Of a stretch of DNA of 64,000 nucleotides, positions 1-10,500 are shown piece after piece. The notes below the pieces were generated by a model. That model was given only the letters and a program-made list of their open reading frames with translations. It was not told the DNA's origin and searched no databases. Source of the stretch: Lepturacanthus savala. Lineage: Eukaryota > Chordata > Actinopteri > Scombriformes > Trichiuridae. Location: NCBI GenBank assembly GCA_030544235.1, contig CM060475.1, forward strand, positions 6,292,420-6,356,419, in the 5' to 3' direction. Positions within the stretch are counted from its first letter, which is position 1. Every line of letters begins with the position of its first letter. Position numbers and translations under genes: made by a program.

Positions 1-320
1 TTAACATTTAATAATAATAATTATTAACAAGAAGAAAAATTAACAATAATTACTTTTAACATTTTAATTTAATTCCTAATGATTTTATTTAATCCATTTA
101 ATTATTAACATTTTAATAATATTAATACTACTACTAATAATAAATACATTTAACATTTAATTTAATTTAATTCCATGTAATTAGTAGTTATTAAGGATTA
201 ACTTGTTTCATGTTGTGTGTCGTATATGTTCTATTATAAATAAGATAAATACACGTTTATTTATTTATAATAGAATATATAGGTTAAATGACCGACATTT
301 AACCTCTGTCATTTTAACAG
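1..320. other. AT-rich flank without a gene
   Basis: Very AT-rich sequence made of TTTAAT and ATTTAAC-like runs. I see no open reading frame, RNA gene or clear element here. It abuts the left arm of the inverted repeat that begins at 321. Confidence 0.6.
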
Positions 321-418
321 TTAAAACCGTTAAAGAAGAAAAAACACTTCTCCCATGATGCACCAAGTCCGTGGAAGCGTTATGGCGCTCTTTCCTTATA
401 TACTGATATTTATGGCTC

Positions 419-420
419 TC

Positions 421-460
<40 letters not shown>
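419..460. repeat. (TAA)n microsatellite
   Basis: About 13 uninterrupted TAA units just upstream of the GC-richer promoter-like segment. Confidence 0.95.
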
Positions 461-461
<1 letters not shown>

Positions 462-479
462 GTGGCCCGGGATGAAACT

Positions 480-734
480 GAGTTTGACGCCCCTCGTCTA
501 AGTGAGCGAGCAGCCCGACACAAGATGGCGGCCGTGTGCGGACGCAGATTCATTGGGAGGAAACTTTAGAGGAGTTATCGAGTGTTCTATGTACATCTAT
601 GGAAATAACAGGATTCTACACAGGATGTGGTCGTCATAAAAAGTGAAAGTAAGAAGTTCTAGCTGCTGTGAGCGGAGCTGTGTCCCAACACAGAGATAAA
701 GTCAGAAACCACCAGTGAGTGATGGGGATCTCAG
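480..734 (+). other. Probable 5' noncoding exon of the NLRP1-like gene
   Basis: This GC-richer, CpG-containing segment ends in a near-perfect donor, TCAG|GTGAGT, at 734/735. The next acceptor in a sensible place is TTCTCCAG|GTC at 4000/4001, upstream of the CARD start codon. The left boundary (transcription start) is not visible, and 480 is only where the sequence changes character. A short upstream ORF of 14 codons (525-569) begins at the ATG inside the YY1 site and stops well before the donor. A weaker alternative donor lies at 713/714. Assignment to the downstream gene is inferred from orientation and splice signals only. Confidence 0.45.
521..533 (+). promoter_or_regulatory. YY1-type site
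   Basis: CAAGATGGCGGCC matches the YY1 core AAGATGGCGGC exactly. Such sites commonly lie just downstream of transcription starts in TATA-less vertebrate promoters, which suits its position inside the inferred first exon. Confidence 0.5.
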
Positions 735-955
735 GTGAGTTAAATATCAGGAAAAGAGGAGAATGGGAAACTTATAGGGTACAGGAGACTTTCTGTCGGT
801 CAAACTGCTTTTTTTCTTCGCTTTAAACGTGATACAGCAGCTAGTTAGCTACGGTCGTATTTTCAGGAAACTAATTTAAGAAAAATGCGTCATAGCCGTT
901 TCCACGGACTTGGTGCATAATAGGACATGTGTTTTTTCTTCTTTAACGGTTTTAA

Positions 956-1717
956 GGTTAAATCCTTAACCCTTTAAAGTTTTAATCCTTCTTGTTACGC
1001 CGACTAGCAATCACCAATGTTCATGTAACACACCAAAATGTCGACAAGAAACTCAGCTACAAGTGTATATCAACCATTATTAGCTTAACAAAACATAATT
1101 GCAACGCTAAACAATAATATGAGCACATAGCGAAAACATGAATCGGTGACTTTATGTATTTCCGTGACCATATTTCTCCAACACTGTATTCTCCGTCAGT
1201 AAACAGGGCGCCGCTAGAAAGCTCACACTCTGATCGACACAGAGGTACCAAGCTTGTTTCTATAAGATGAACACTCACTCCTCAGTCTTTCCATGAACCG
1301 CGAAAAAAACTATTTCTTTTTACTGATACGATAAATTATGTCTTATCTCTGCTATTTTTCAATAAAAACTTGTTTCGGAGCTCATAAAACGCTGCAATCT
1401 GCTGCTTCTAAACCTTCTTCATCATTTCGAAGTTATTTTTATTCAATCCACGCTGTTTCTGAAGTCAGAGACCAGAAGTCAGAGACCAGATTATTTAGTG
1501 TGAAGTCGCTCTGTATCACGTATCTTTGTAAAACACGCCCTGACGTGTCCCTCTGGTGCGTGATACGTCAGATTAGATCACATGACTCGATTCTATTGGC
1601 TGTGACGCTTCCATAGAGGTGTAAATCACCCAAATAGGATCCAATAGGGTCTCAGATATCACCCTGTCTGTCCCTCCTCCCGTCCAGCTTTACGCACTCA
1701 GCCCAGCTCAACGCATA
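956..1717. other. Intron 1, 5' part; no gene recognised
   Basis: Moderately complex sequence with short open frames on both strands (92 codons plus, 73 codons minus), neither with a recognisable domain or splice context. A short direct repeat of AGTCAGAGACCAGA lies near 1465-1490. Confidence 0.5.
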
Positions 1718-2937
1718 CACTCACCGGCCACTTTATTAGGTACACCTGTCCAACTGCTCGTTGACGCTTAATTTCTAATCAGCCAATCACATGGCGGCAA
1801 CTCAGTGCATTTAGGCATGTAGACATGGTCAAGACAATCTCCTGCAGTTCAAACCCAGCATCAGTTTGGGGAAGAAAGGTGATTTGAGTGACTTTGAACG
1901 TGGCATGGTTGTTGGTGCCAGAAGGGCTGGTCTGAGTATTTCAGAAACTGCTGATCTACTGGGATTTTCACACACAACCATCTCTAGGGTTTACAGAGAA
2001 TGATCCGAAAAAGAACAAATATCCAGTGAGCGGCAGTTCTGTGGGCGGAAATGCCTTGTTGATGCCAGAGGTCAGAGGAGAATGGCCAGACTGGTTTGAG
2101 CTGATAGAAAGGCAAGAGTGACTCAAATAACCACCCGTTACAACCAAGGTAGGCAGAAGAGCATCTCTGAACGCACAGTACGTCCAACTTTGAGGCAGAT
2201 GAGCTACAGCAGCAGAAGACCACGCCGGGTGCCACTCCTTTCAGCTAAGAACAGGAAACTGAGGCTACAATTTGCACAAGCTCATCGAAATTGGACAATA
2301 GAAGATTGGAAAAACGTTGCCTGGTCTGATGAGTCTCGATTTCTGCTGCGACATTCAGATGGTAGGGTCAGAATTTGGCGTCAACAACATGAAAGCATGG
2401 ATCCATCCTGCCTTGTATCAACGGTTCAGGCTGGTGGTGGTGGTGTAATGGTGTGGGGAATATTTTCTTGGCACTCTTTGGGCCGCTTGGTACCAATTGA
2501 GCATCGTTGCAACGCCACAGCCTACCTGAGTATTGTTGCTGACCATGTCTATCCCTTTATGACCACAATGTACCCAACTTCTGATGGCTACTTTCAGCAG
2601 GATAATGCGCCATGTCATAAAGCTGGAATCATCTCAGACTGGTTTCTTGAACATGACAATGAGTTCACTGTACTCAAATGGCCTCCACAGTCACCAGATC
2701 TCAATCCAATAGAACATCTTTGGGATGTGGTGGAACGGGAGATTCGCATCATGGATGTGCAGCTGACAAATCGGCACCAACTGTGTGATGCCATCATGTC
2801 AATATGGACCAAACTCTCTGAGGAATGCTTCCAGCACCTTGTTGAATCTATGCCACGAAGAATTGAGGCAGTTCTGAAGGCAAAAGGGGTCCAACCCATT
2901 ACTAGCATGGTGTACCTAATAAAGTGGCCGGTGAGTG
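1718..2937 (+). mobile_element. Tc1/mariner transposon, copy 1
   Basis: This 1220-bp element is flanked by TA on both sides (1716-1717 and 2938-2939). It has identical 29-bp terminal inverted repeats starting CACTCACCGGCCACTTTATT. It carries a plus-strand transposase frame and lies in intron 1 of the NLRP1-like gene. A second, nearly identical copy lies in the opposite orientation at 4518-5736. The short terminal repeats, TA target duplication and DDE transposase define it as Tc1-like. High similarity between the copies suggests fairly recent activity. Confidence 0.95.
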
Positions 2938-2954
2938 TATATGCCCATGAATAG
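1866..2954 (+). pseudogene. Tc1-like DDE transposase, copy 1, broken
   Basis: Transposase for cut-and-paste movement at TA sites. The N-terminal part has the helix-turn-helix DNA-binding region; the catalytic part has the triad at Asp 2328-2330 (in WSDESRF), Asp 2601-2603 (in QDNAPCH) and Glu 2712-2714 (in NPIEHLW). The last two are separated by 36 residues, so this is DD36E rather than the usual DD34E. Two in-frame nonsense codons, TGA at 2001-2003 and at 2097-2099, break the N-terminal half. At those places copy 2 has Trp and Gly codons. The frame runs past the element end into flanking DNA until 2954. No in-frame ATG lies at the expected N-terminus, so the start given is only the first clearly homologous codon. 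Confidence 0.9.
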
Positions 2955-3001
2955 ATAGATAATTATTATTATATTGCATTATTATATAATGTATCATGGT
3001 A

Positions 3002-3045
<44 letters not shown>

Positions 3046-4000
3046 TTATATAGCTTATTATATGGTATATTATGGTATATATATTATATTATTATTGTAA
3101 TTTTTGAGAATGTGCCAAATGTGCCAAAATCAGATCCGCCTGGACACACCTGAACTAAAACATCTCTAAAATCAGTCTGGTTCATCTTATGAGGCTGAAC
3201 ATTTGTGCAATTACTTATAACACTTTATTTTACTGATCCATGGGTGAATTCAGCTACTAACACATGATTTTCAGGTGATTTTCAACCCAAATAGATGTTT
3301 TTTTTGGGGGGGCGGAGCAAATTTTTTCACTTTTTTACTTCATTCTACCTGGATGTACTTTAACACTGTACATTTTAAATTGACTTCTACAACTATCCCA
3401 CAGGTGTTGGCTTTATTTTAAACCCAAGATCATTCAGAAAACGCCTGTAGTTGTGGAGATATACTACATTAAGTCTGGGCATGTAATTTTCGAGAGGTAG
3501 ACTGATAAATAGGCCTAGAGTAGAAGAGGTTAAATAACATGTGATATAATAAACGTGTATTTATCGTATTCGTGTCAGAAAAAGTATTGTAAACGACACG
3601 AAACAATTTTATCCTTAATAATCATAATTATTATTGTAATTTCAGGAAGAGCAATATTATAAATGCCGAAGCTGACGTTAGCTCAGGGATGACGTCACTG
3701 ACGGAAAGCAGTAACGTAACTGAAAACTAAACAGTTGAACTGAAACTCTGAGTTCACAGTGTTAATTAAGACTGAATATGTTGTGTTTTCTCTTCTAGAT
3801 TCTCTTATAACTTTATTTTCCTCTTTTATAGGTAAGATTTCTACCCAGCTATAACTACGATTTAACTACGAACGGATTTAAGGACATTTTGATTGATCAT
3901 TATCAGTTAATGTGTTTCAGTGTAGATATTTTAAATATTAAATGACCTGTCATATGACTAGAAAACCTTGTTTTAATTAAGCTGCTATTTCATTCTCCAG
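2938..4000. other. Intron 1, 3' part with (AT)n tract
   Basis: An (AT)n run at about 3006-3040 is followed by complex but noncoding sequence. No open frame or known repeat is apparent. It ends in the acceptor TTCTCCAG at 4000. Confidence 0.6.
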
Positions 4001-4441
4001 GTCATTGAATTTGGATTAGTGCGCAGAGCAGAGAGAAGAAAGGACCCATGGCCTCTACAGCACAGTCGACCTCGGCCTTAGAGTACGTCAAGAATGCCAG
4101 AACGCACCTTGAGAGAGAATTGAAGAATCACTCTGTGATTGTGAAGAACTTGTATCAGGAAGGAGTTCTCCATTCTGAAGAGGTCAATATGATAGAAAAA
4201 GAGACTCTTAGCAATGATAAAACCAGAAAGATACTGGACTCCGTCATCAGCAAAGGAGAAGATGCCTGCTATGCATTACTCAGGATTATTAACCTGAATG
4301 TGGAGCAGACCTTACAGGGGCCAATGAGTGGTGGTTCTACCTTTGACCTGCACCACTGGATCAGCTGCTTTTCCTTTAAAGAAGACAAATTTACGGATAT
4401 TATCTACAAGCCCCAAACAACAAGAACTGAGGAGAGCGCGG
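4001..4441 (+). CDS. Exon: start codon and N-terminal CARD
   Basis: The acceptor is at 4000, the ATG at 4048, and the donor GCGG|GTAAGA at 4441/4442 (phase 1). The 131 residues form a six-helix death-fold pattern typical of CARDs (about residues 9-90). Motifs include LYQEGVLHSEEVNMIEKE and SKGEDACYALLRIIN, the latter being the usual CARD helix 5-6 region. A tail with DLHHWISCFSFKED follows; I do not recognise it as a named domain. By family role, CARDs recruit other CARD proteins such as caspase-1 or ASC. The exon is enclosed by oppositely oriented Tc1 copies, the nearer starting 76 bp after the donor. Confidence 0.85.
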
Positions 4442-4479
4442 GTAAGAGTAGGATTCACTGCAGACCACTATATACTGTA

Positions 4480-4521
<42 letters not shown>

Positions 4522-7500
4522 CACCGGCCACTTTATTAGGTACACCATGCTAGTAATGGGTTGGACCCCTTTTGCCTTCAGAACTGCCTCAATTCTTCGT
4601 GGCATAGATTCAACAAGGTGCTGGAAGCATTCCTCAGAGAGTTTGGTCCATATTGACATGATGGCATCACACAGTTGGTGCCGATTTGTCAGCTGCACAT
4701 CCATGATGCGAATCTCCCGTTCCACCACATCCCAAAGATGCTCTATTGGATTGAGATCTGGTGACTGTGGAGGCCATTTGAGTACAGTGAACTCATTGTC
4801 ATGTTCAAGAAACCAGTCTGAGATGATTCCAGCTTTATGACATGGTGCATTATCCTGCTGAAAGTAGCCATCAGAAGTTGGGTACATTGTGGTCATAAAG
4901 GGATGGACATGGTCAGCAACAATACTCAGGTAGGCTGTGGCGTTGCAACCATGCTCAATTGGTACCAAGGGGCCCAAAGAGTGCCAAGAAAATATTCCCC
5001 ACACCATTACACCACCACCACCAGCCTGAACCGTTGATACAAGGCAGGATGGATCCATGCTTTCATGTTGTTGACGCCAAATTCTGACCCTACCATCCGA
5101 ATGTCGCAGCAGAAATCGAGACTCATCAGACCAGGCAACGTTTTTCCAATCTTCTATTGTCCAATTTCGATGAGCTTGTGCAAATTGTAGCCTCAGTTTC
5201 CTGTTCTTAGCTGAAAGGAGTGGCACCCGGCGTGGTCTTCTGCTGCTGTAGCCCATCTGCCTCAAAGTTCAACGTACTGTGCGTTCAGAGATGCTCTTCT
5301 GCCTACCTTGGTTGTAACGGGTGGTTATTTGAGTCACTCTTGCCTTTCTATCAGCTCCAACCAGTCTGGCCATTCTCCTCTGACCTCTGGCATCAACAAG
5401 GCATTTCCACCCACAGAACTGCCGCTCACTGGATATTTGTTCTTTTTGGGACCATTCTCTGTAAACCCTAGAGATGGTTGTGCATGAAAATCCCAGTAGA
5501 TCAGCAGTTTCTAAAATACTCAGACCAGCCCTTCTGGCACCAACAACCATGCCACGTTCAAAGTCACTCAAATCACCTTTCTTCCCCAAACTGATGCTGG
5601 TTTGAACTGCAGGAGATTGTCTTGACCATGTCTACATGCCTAAATGCACTGAGTTGCCGCCATGTGATTGGCTGATTAGAAATTAAGCGTCAACGAGCAG
5701 TTGGACAGGTGTACCTAATAAAGTGGCCGGTGAGTGTATATATATAGTTTATTGTTCAAACAAATGCAAGTAAAAATTCAGTATCATTTTTATTTATTTT
5801 GCAATAAATATAAAAAGTGTTGAATACATACCATTACTTCATAATGTGTTTTGCATCATACACTTGGAAATGGAAAATAATTAAATATGCACAGACTTTT
5901 ACATAGGCATGGCCTACCACTTACTGGCTATGCAGTGCATACACAGAAACTTACTGACACTACCGTCTCACAGGCACCTAATGGTAAGCTGTGACTCTGC
6001 ACACATGGATATAAGCAGCTTACAAGGCATTTTAAAGGAGTACCCTTTAATGAATCACAAATATCTTGATTTTATATAATGCACATGAATGTGTCATAGT
6101 GTAGTCCACGGGCCAGACCATTATTTGGTACATCTCAGGGTGGAAAAACTTAAACATAACTTTTTAAAAGATACATGTCTGTCGATGATATTTTTGGCAT
6201 GATAGCCCTTTAGTGGTAGCTGATTCATAGTTATCAGCTCATGAAGTTTTCAACCCCTTAAGACAAATTCTTTTTTGACACTTGTGTATATCTCGTTGAG
6301 ACTCATGGGACGGATATTTATCAAAATTTTACAATACAATGTTTGGTATCCTGTAATTGGAACCCTCTTGGCTTTCATTTACGCCCAGTTTGGATGTATA
6401 TGATCAACAAAGAAATCACTAGAGTTCTTTATATAACCAATATTAATCTTTATTTTTCACAATTTTTGGCAAAACAATCTAGCTCTTTTTAGCCATGTGT
6501 CATCCATGGACATCAGAGATACAAGAACTACAATACCCTCAGGACTCTAAGATTCAGGAAATGTAAAATATACCCACACTATCTCTTTTCAGAGTTAACA
6601 ATTAACAGATAACCCAAAACAACATTGTTGTTGTTTTTGCCAGTTTTCCAGTCGCCTAAAGTCTGGTCCATAGACCTGTCAGAGAGAAAGGCCTCCATCC
6701 TGCTGGAAGGAATGAAACTTCAATCAGAGAAGATACAAGTGGAGCTAATACGCTGCTCAGATGAAGAGAGTGAAGTGAGGAGTTTCCTACAGTGTCTGCC
6801 TTATATCTCACAGCTCAGGTAAGTCACATAAATACTGCAGACCATGTAGTGAATGTTCAATGAATAAGGCCATGCATCATACAGATGTATTTTATGGTGA
6901 TTCATTGCTGCACCTTTTCTTAGACACTGTGAAAAAAACAATGAACCAAAATATTCATGTACACAAGGCAACAGCACACATCAAAAGCACATATAAAGAA
7001 GGAACCTTAACACATAACATGCACAGATAAGACCCAACTAAATATTAATTTAGGCCTCTACAGCCACATTTGGCTCTCTTCTTGCAGCCATACATGTATA
7101 GCGTCTCTCTGCCATCTCATGTTTGTGACCCACAATGCTTCAGGTTTGCACTTCACTGAACTACAGACACCCGACACCTGACCCACAACACTGAACATCA
7201 AGCAAAAAAGTTGCGTTCAATGCTATCAGAGCTTTCAACCAAAAAACACTTTTCCATTTTTTTATTCCATTTTTTTTATCTGTTTTAACACATTTCAAGG
7301 ATTTCAATGGCTGGAAAACAGTAAATAGGCATGGCTTAAATGGATATATTTGATTGGACCCACAGATTCCATGAAATCAATGATTTTTATTTCTGAGCGT
7401 TACGGTTAAAATGTTATAGGCCAAATCATTAAGTTTGTTGTTCATCACCGGGATAAATTACACTAAATTCAACACTTTCACACAAGGTTAATTGGGTCCC

Positions 7501-10500
7501 CAACAATACAACCAGCTAGTGTGCAGTTGTTTGGGTGAACAGTTTCCAGACAAGTGAAGAACAGACAGAGATTACCGGAATTATAGAGAGATGGTAATCA
7601 CAGCAGCTTAGAAGGGACATTGTTCAAAAATAAAAACAATAGTGTGTGTTTGTAGTTATGTACCTGAGAACAAATCCTCACTGAATATTTCCTTCTTATT
7701 GTTCCAGTTTGGAGCCTCACTACTCAGATGACGGAATCAAGTTCTTGGTGAATCTGTTCTGTGCAGCAGCAGAGAGAGAAGAGCAGACAGGAGAGAAGAT
7801 ACTGGAGCTGTTATTATCATTGTGCAGTTATCAAACCTTCCCTGTCATGAATTATGATGTGGACAATCAGTGTGATCTCCTACTGGATCTCTACTCCCAG
7901 GTGAAGGACTGTGAAACTAAAACAGGCAGGAGAATCCTTCCAGCATTACAGTCAGTTTTCCAGTCTCCTCCAGTCTGGACTGTAGACCTGTCAAAGAGAA
8001 AAGCCTCCATCCTGCTGGAAGTGCTGAAACTCCAACCAGAGAAGAAACATGTGAAACTGAGAGGCTTCTCAGATGAAGAGAGTGAAGTGACGAGTTTCCT
8101 ACAGTGTCTGCCTTATATCTCACAGCTCAGGTAAGTCACACAAACACTGCAGACCACTGTAGTGAACATAGTGTTCACAGAGAACATGGGTTGGAAATGT
8201 ATGAAATATGTTGTCAGATAAGTTAGTTTTCTATTTGTTGGGAACCATAGAGACTCAGATATTAAAAAGATTTATCACACAAAAGAGTCAAAACAACTAA
8301 CCTCAAATATTTTTATTGATATTTACACATAATGAACATAGAGGAATATAAATATGTAATGAATTGTTAAATATGGGACATTAACAGGATAACCACTTCT
8401 ATCAACTAAGGGTGTCATTACTTATTATTAATTATTTATAATTAGTGCAGTGACTGTTTGGAACGGGCTGATTGTTCAGCTCCAGGTTTGGCTGCTTGCA
8501 ACATTCTTGTGAACTGCTCATCTGATCGACTTCACGCTCAACTCTGTTCTGTCTTGAGTCCTCATCAAACAGCCACCAAGTCTGAAACTGATTGGATGAA
8601 CGGTCCTGGAGATATGTGAAGGACAGTCATACTTCTACATGCAGACAGATAGAGATCCCTTCCTTTATAGATAGATGATGGAGCTACAGCCCTACCTATT
8701 GGTTATATGACACTGAATTGGTCATGGTCACTCAGAGATATGTGAGTAGATATGTCCACATGTCCACCAAATGAGGTTGTTGTTTTTGTTCATCATCTGG
8801 CTAACTTACACTAAAATCAACACTAAGGTTAATCGGTTCCCCAACAATACACCTAGCTAGTGTGCAGTTGTTTGGGTGAACAGTTTCCAGACAAATGGAG
8901 AACAGACAAAAGAACAGACAGAGATTTATGGGATTATATTAAAGATGGTAATGGAAGCAGCTTAGAAAGGACATTGTTCAAAAATAAAAACAAATGTTCA
9001 TAAATTAACAAAAACTGCACTGTTACTTTTGCACAGCTGAAAAACTATGATGTTATTTTAAATGTTGCAAATGATGTGGATGCTATACTTAGTTGTTTGT
9101 GTCTTGGGAAACAGTAATAATTCAAAATGATAGATATATTTTTTTGGTCATTCAAGTGTTTTGAATTTGATTTAATTATATTAAGGACAGAAATGTACAA
9201 GACAAAGTCCATCAGTAGTGTGTGTTTGTAGTTATGTACCTGAGAACAAATCCTCACTGAATATTTCCTTCTTATTGTTCCAGGTTGGAGCATCACCACT
9301 CAGATAAAAACATCAAGTTCTTGGTGAATCTGTTCTGTGCAGCAGCAGAGAGAGAAGAGCAGACAGGAGAGAAGATACTGGAGCTGTTATCATCAGTGTA
9401 CAGTTATCAAACCTTCCCTAACATGAATTATTATGTGGACAATCAGTGTGATCTCCTACTGGATCTCTACTCCCAGGTGAAGGACTGTGAAACTAAAACA
9501 GGCAGGAGAATCCTTCCAGCATTACAGTCAGTTTTCCAGTCTCCTCCAGTCTGGACTGTAGACCTGTCAAAGAGAAAAGCCTCCATCCTGCTGGAAGTGC
9601 TGAAACTCCAACCAGAGAAGAAACATGTGAAACTGAGAGGCTTCTCAGATGAAGAGAGTGAAGTGACGAGTTTCCTACAGTGTCTGCCTTATATCTCACA
9701 GCTCAGGTAAGTCACACAAACATTGCAGACCACTGTAGTGAACATAGTGTTCACAGAGAACATGGGTTGGAAATGTATGAAATATTGTTGTCAGATAAGT
9801 TAGTTTTCTATTTGTTGGGAACCATAGAGACTCAGATATTAAAAAGATTTATCACACAAAAGAGTCAAAACAACTAACCTCAAATATTTTTTTGATATTT
9901 ACACATAATGAACATAGAGGAATATAAATATGTAATGAATTGTTAAATATGGGACATTAACAGGATAACCACTTCTATCAACTAAGGGTGTCATTACTTA
10001 TTATTAATTATTTATAATTAGTGCAGTGACTGTTTGGAACGGGCTGATTGTTCAGCTCCAGGTTTGGCTGCTTGCAACATTCTTGTGAACTGCTCATCTG
10101 ATCGACTTCACGCTCAACTCTGTTCTGTCTTGAGTCCTCATCAAACAGCCACCAAGTCTGAAACTGATTGGATGAACGGTCCTGGAGATATGTGAAGGAC
10201 AGTCATACTTCTACATGCAGACAGATAGAGATCCCTTCCTTTATAGATAGATGATGGAGCTACAGCCCTACCTATTGGTTATATGACACTGAATTGGTCA
10301 TGGTCACTCAGAGATATGTGAGTAGATATGTCCACATGTCCACCAAATGAGGTTGTTGTTTTTGTTCATCATCTGGCTAACTTACACTAAAATCAACACT
10401 AAGGTTAATCGGTTCCCCAACAATACACCTAGCTAGTGTGCAGTTGTTTGGGTGAACAGTTTCCAGACAAATGGAGAACAGACAAAAGAACAGACATAGA

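Larger units (their letters stand above)
321..955. repeat. Inverted repeat arms bracketing the first exon
   Basis: The left arm is 321-388 and the right arm is 887-955. Read on opposite strands they share two long blocks: one around AACCGTTAAAGAAGAAAAAA and one around GCACCAAGTCCGTGGAA. Roughly a dozen bases between the blocks differ. The arms are about 500 bp apart and enclose the promoter-like segment and the 5' noncoding exon. This could be the terminal repeats of a transposon that carried or captured the promoter, or an inverted local duplication. I do not recognise the family. Confidence 0.7.

Noticed and set aside
1057..1616. 73- and 92-codon frames in intron 1
   Set aside because: No domain, no splice context, and each is within chance length.
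1984..2908. Minus-strand open frames in Tc1 copy 1, and plus-strand frames at 4328-5471 in copy 2
   Set aside because: Antisense shadows of the transposase; the same peptides appear in both copies on the strand opposite to the DDE frame.
4442..6643. Remnant of a NACHT exon
   Set aside because: Looked for Walker A/B-like segments and long open frames in both introns flanking the first repeat exon; only Tc1 and noncoding sequence seen.
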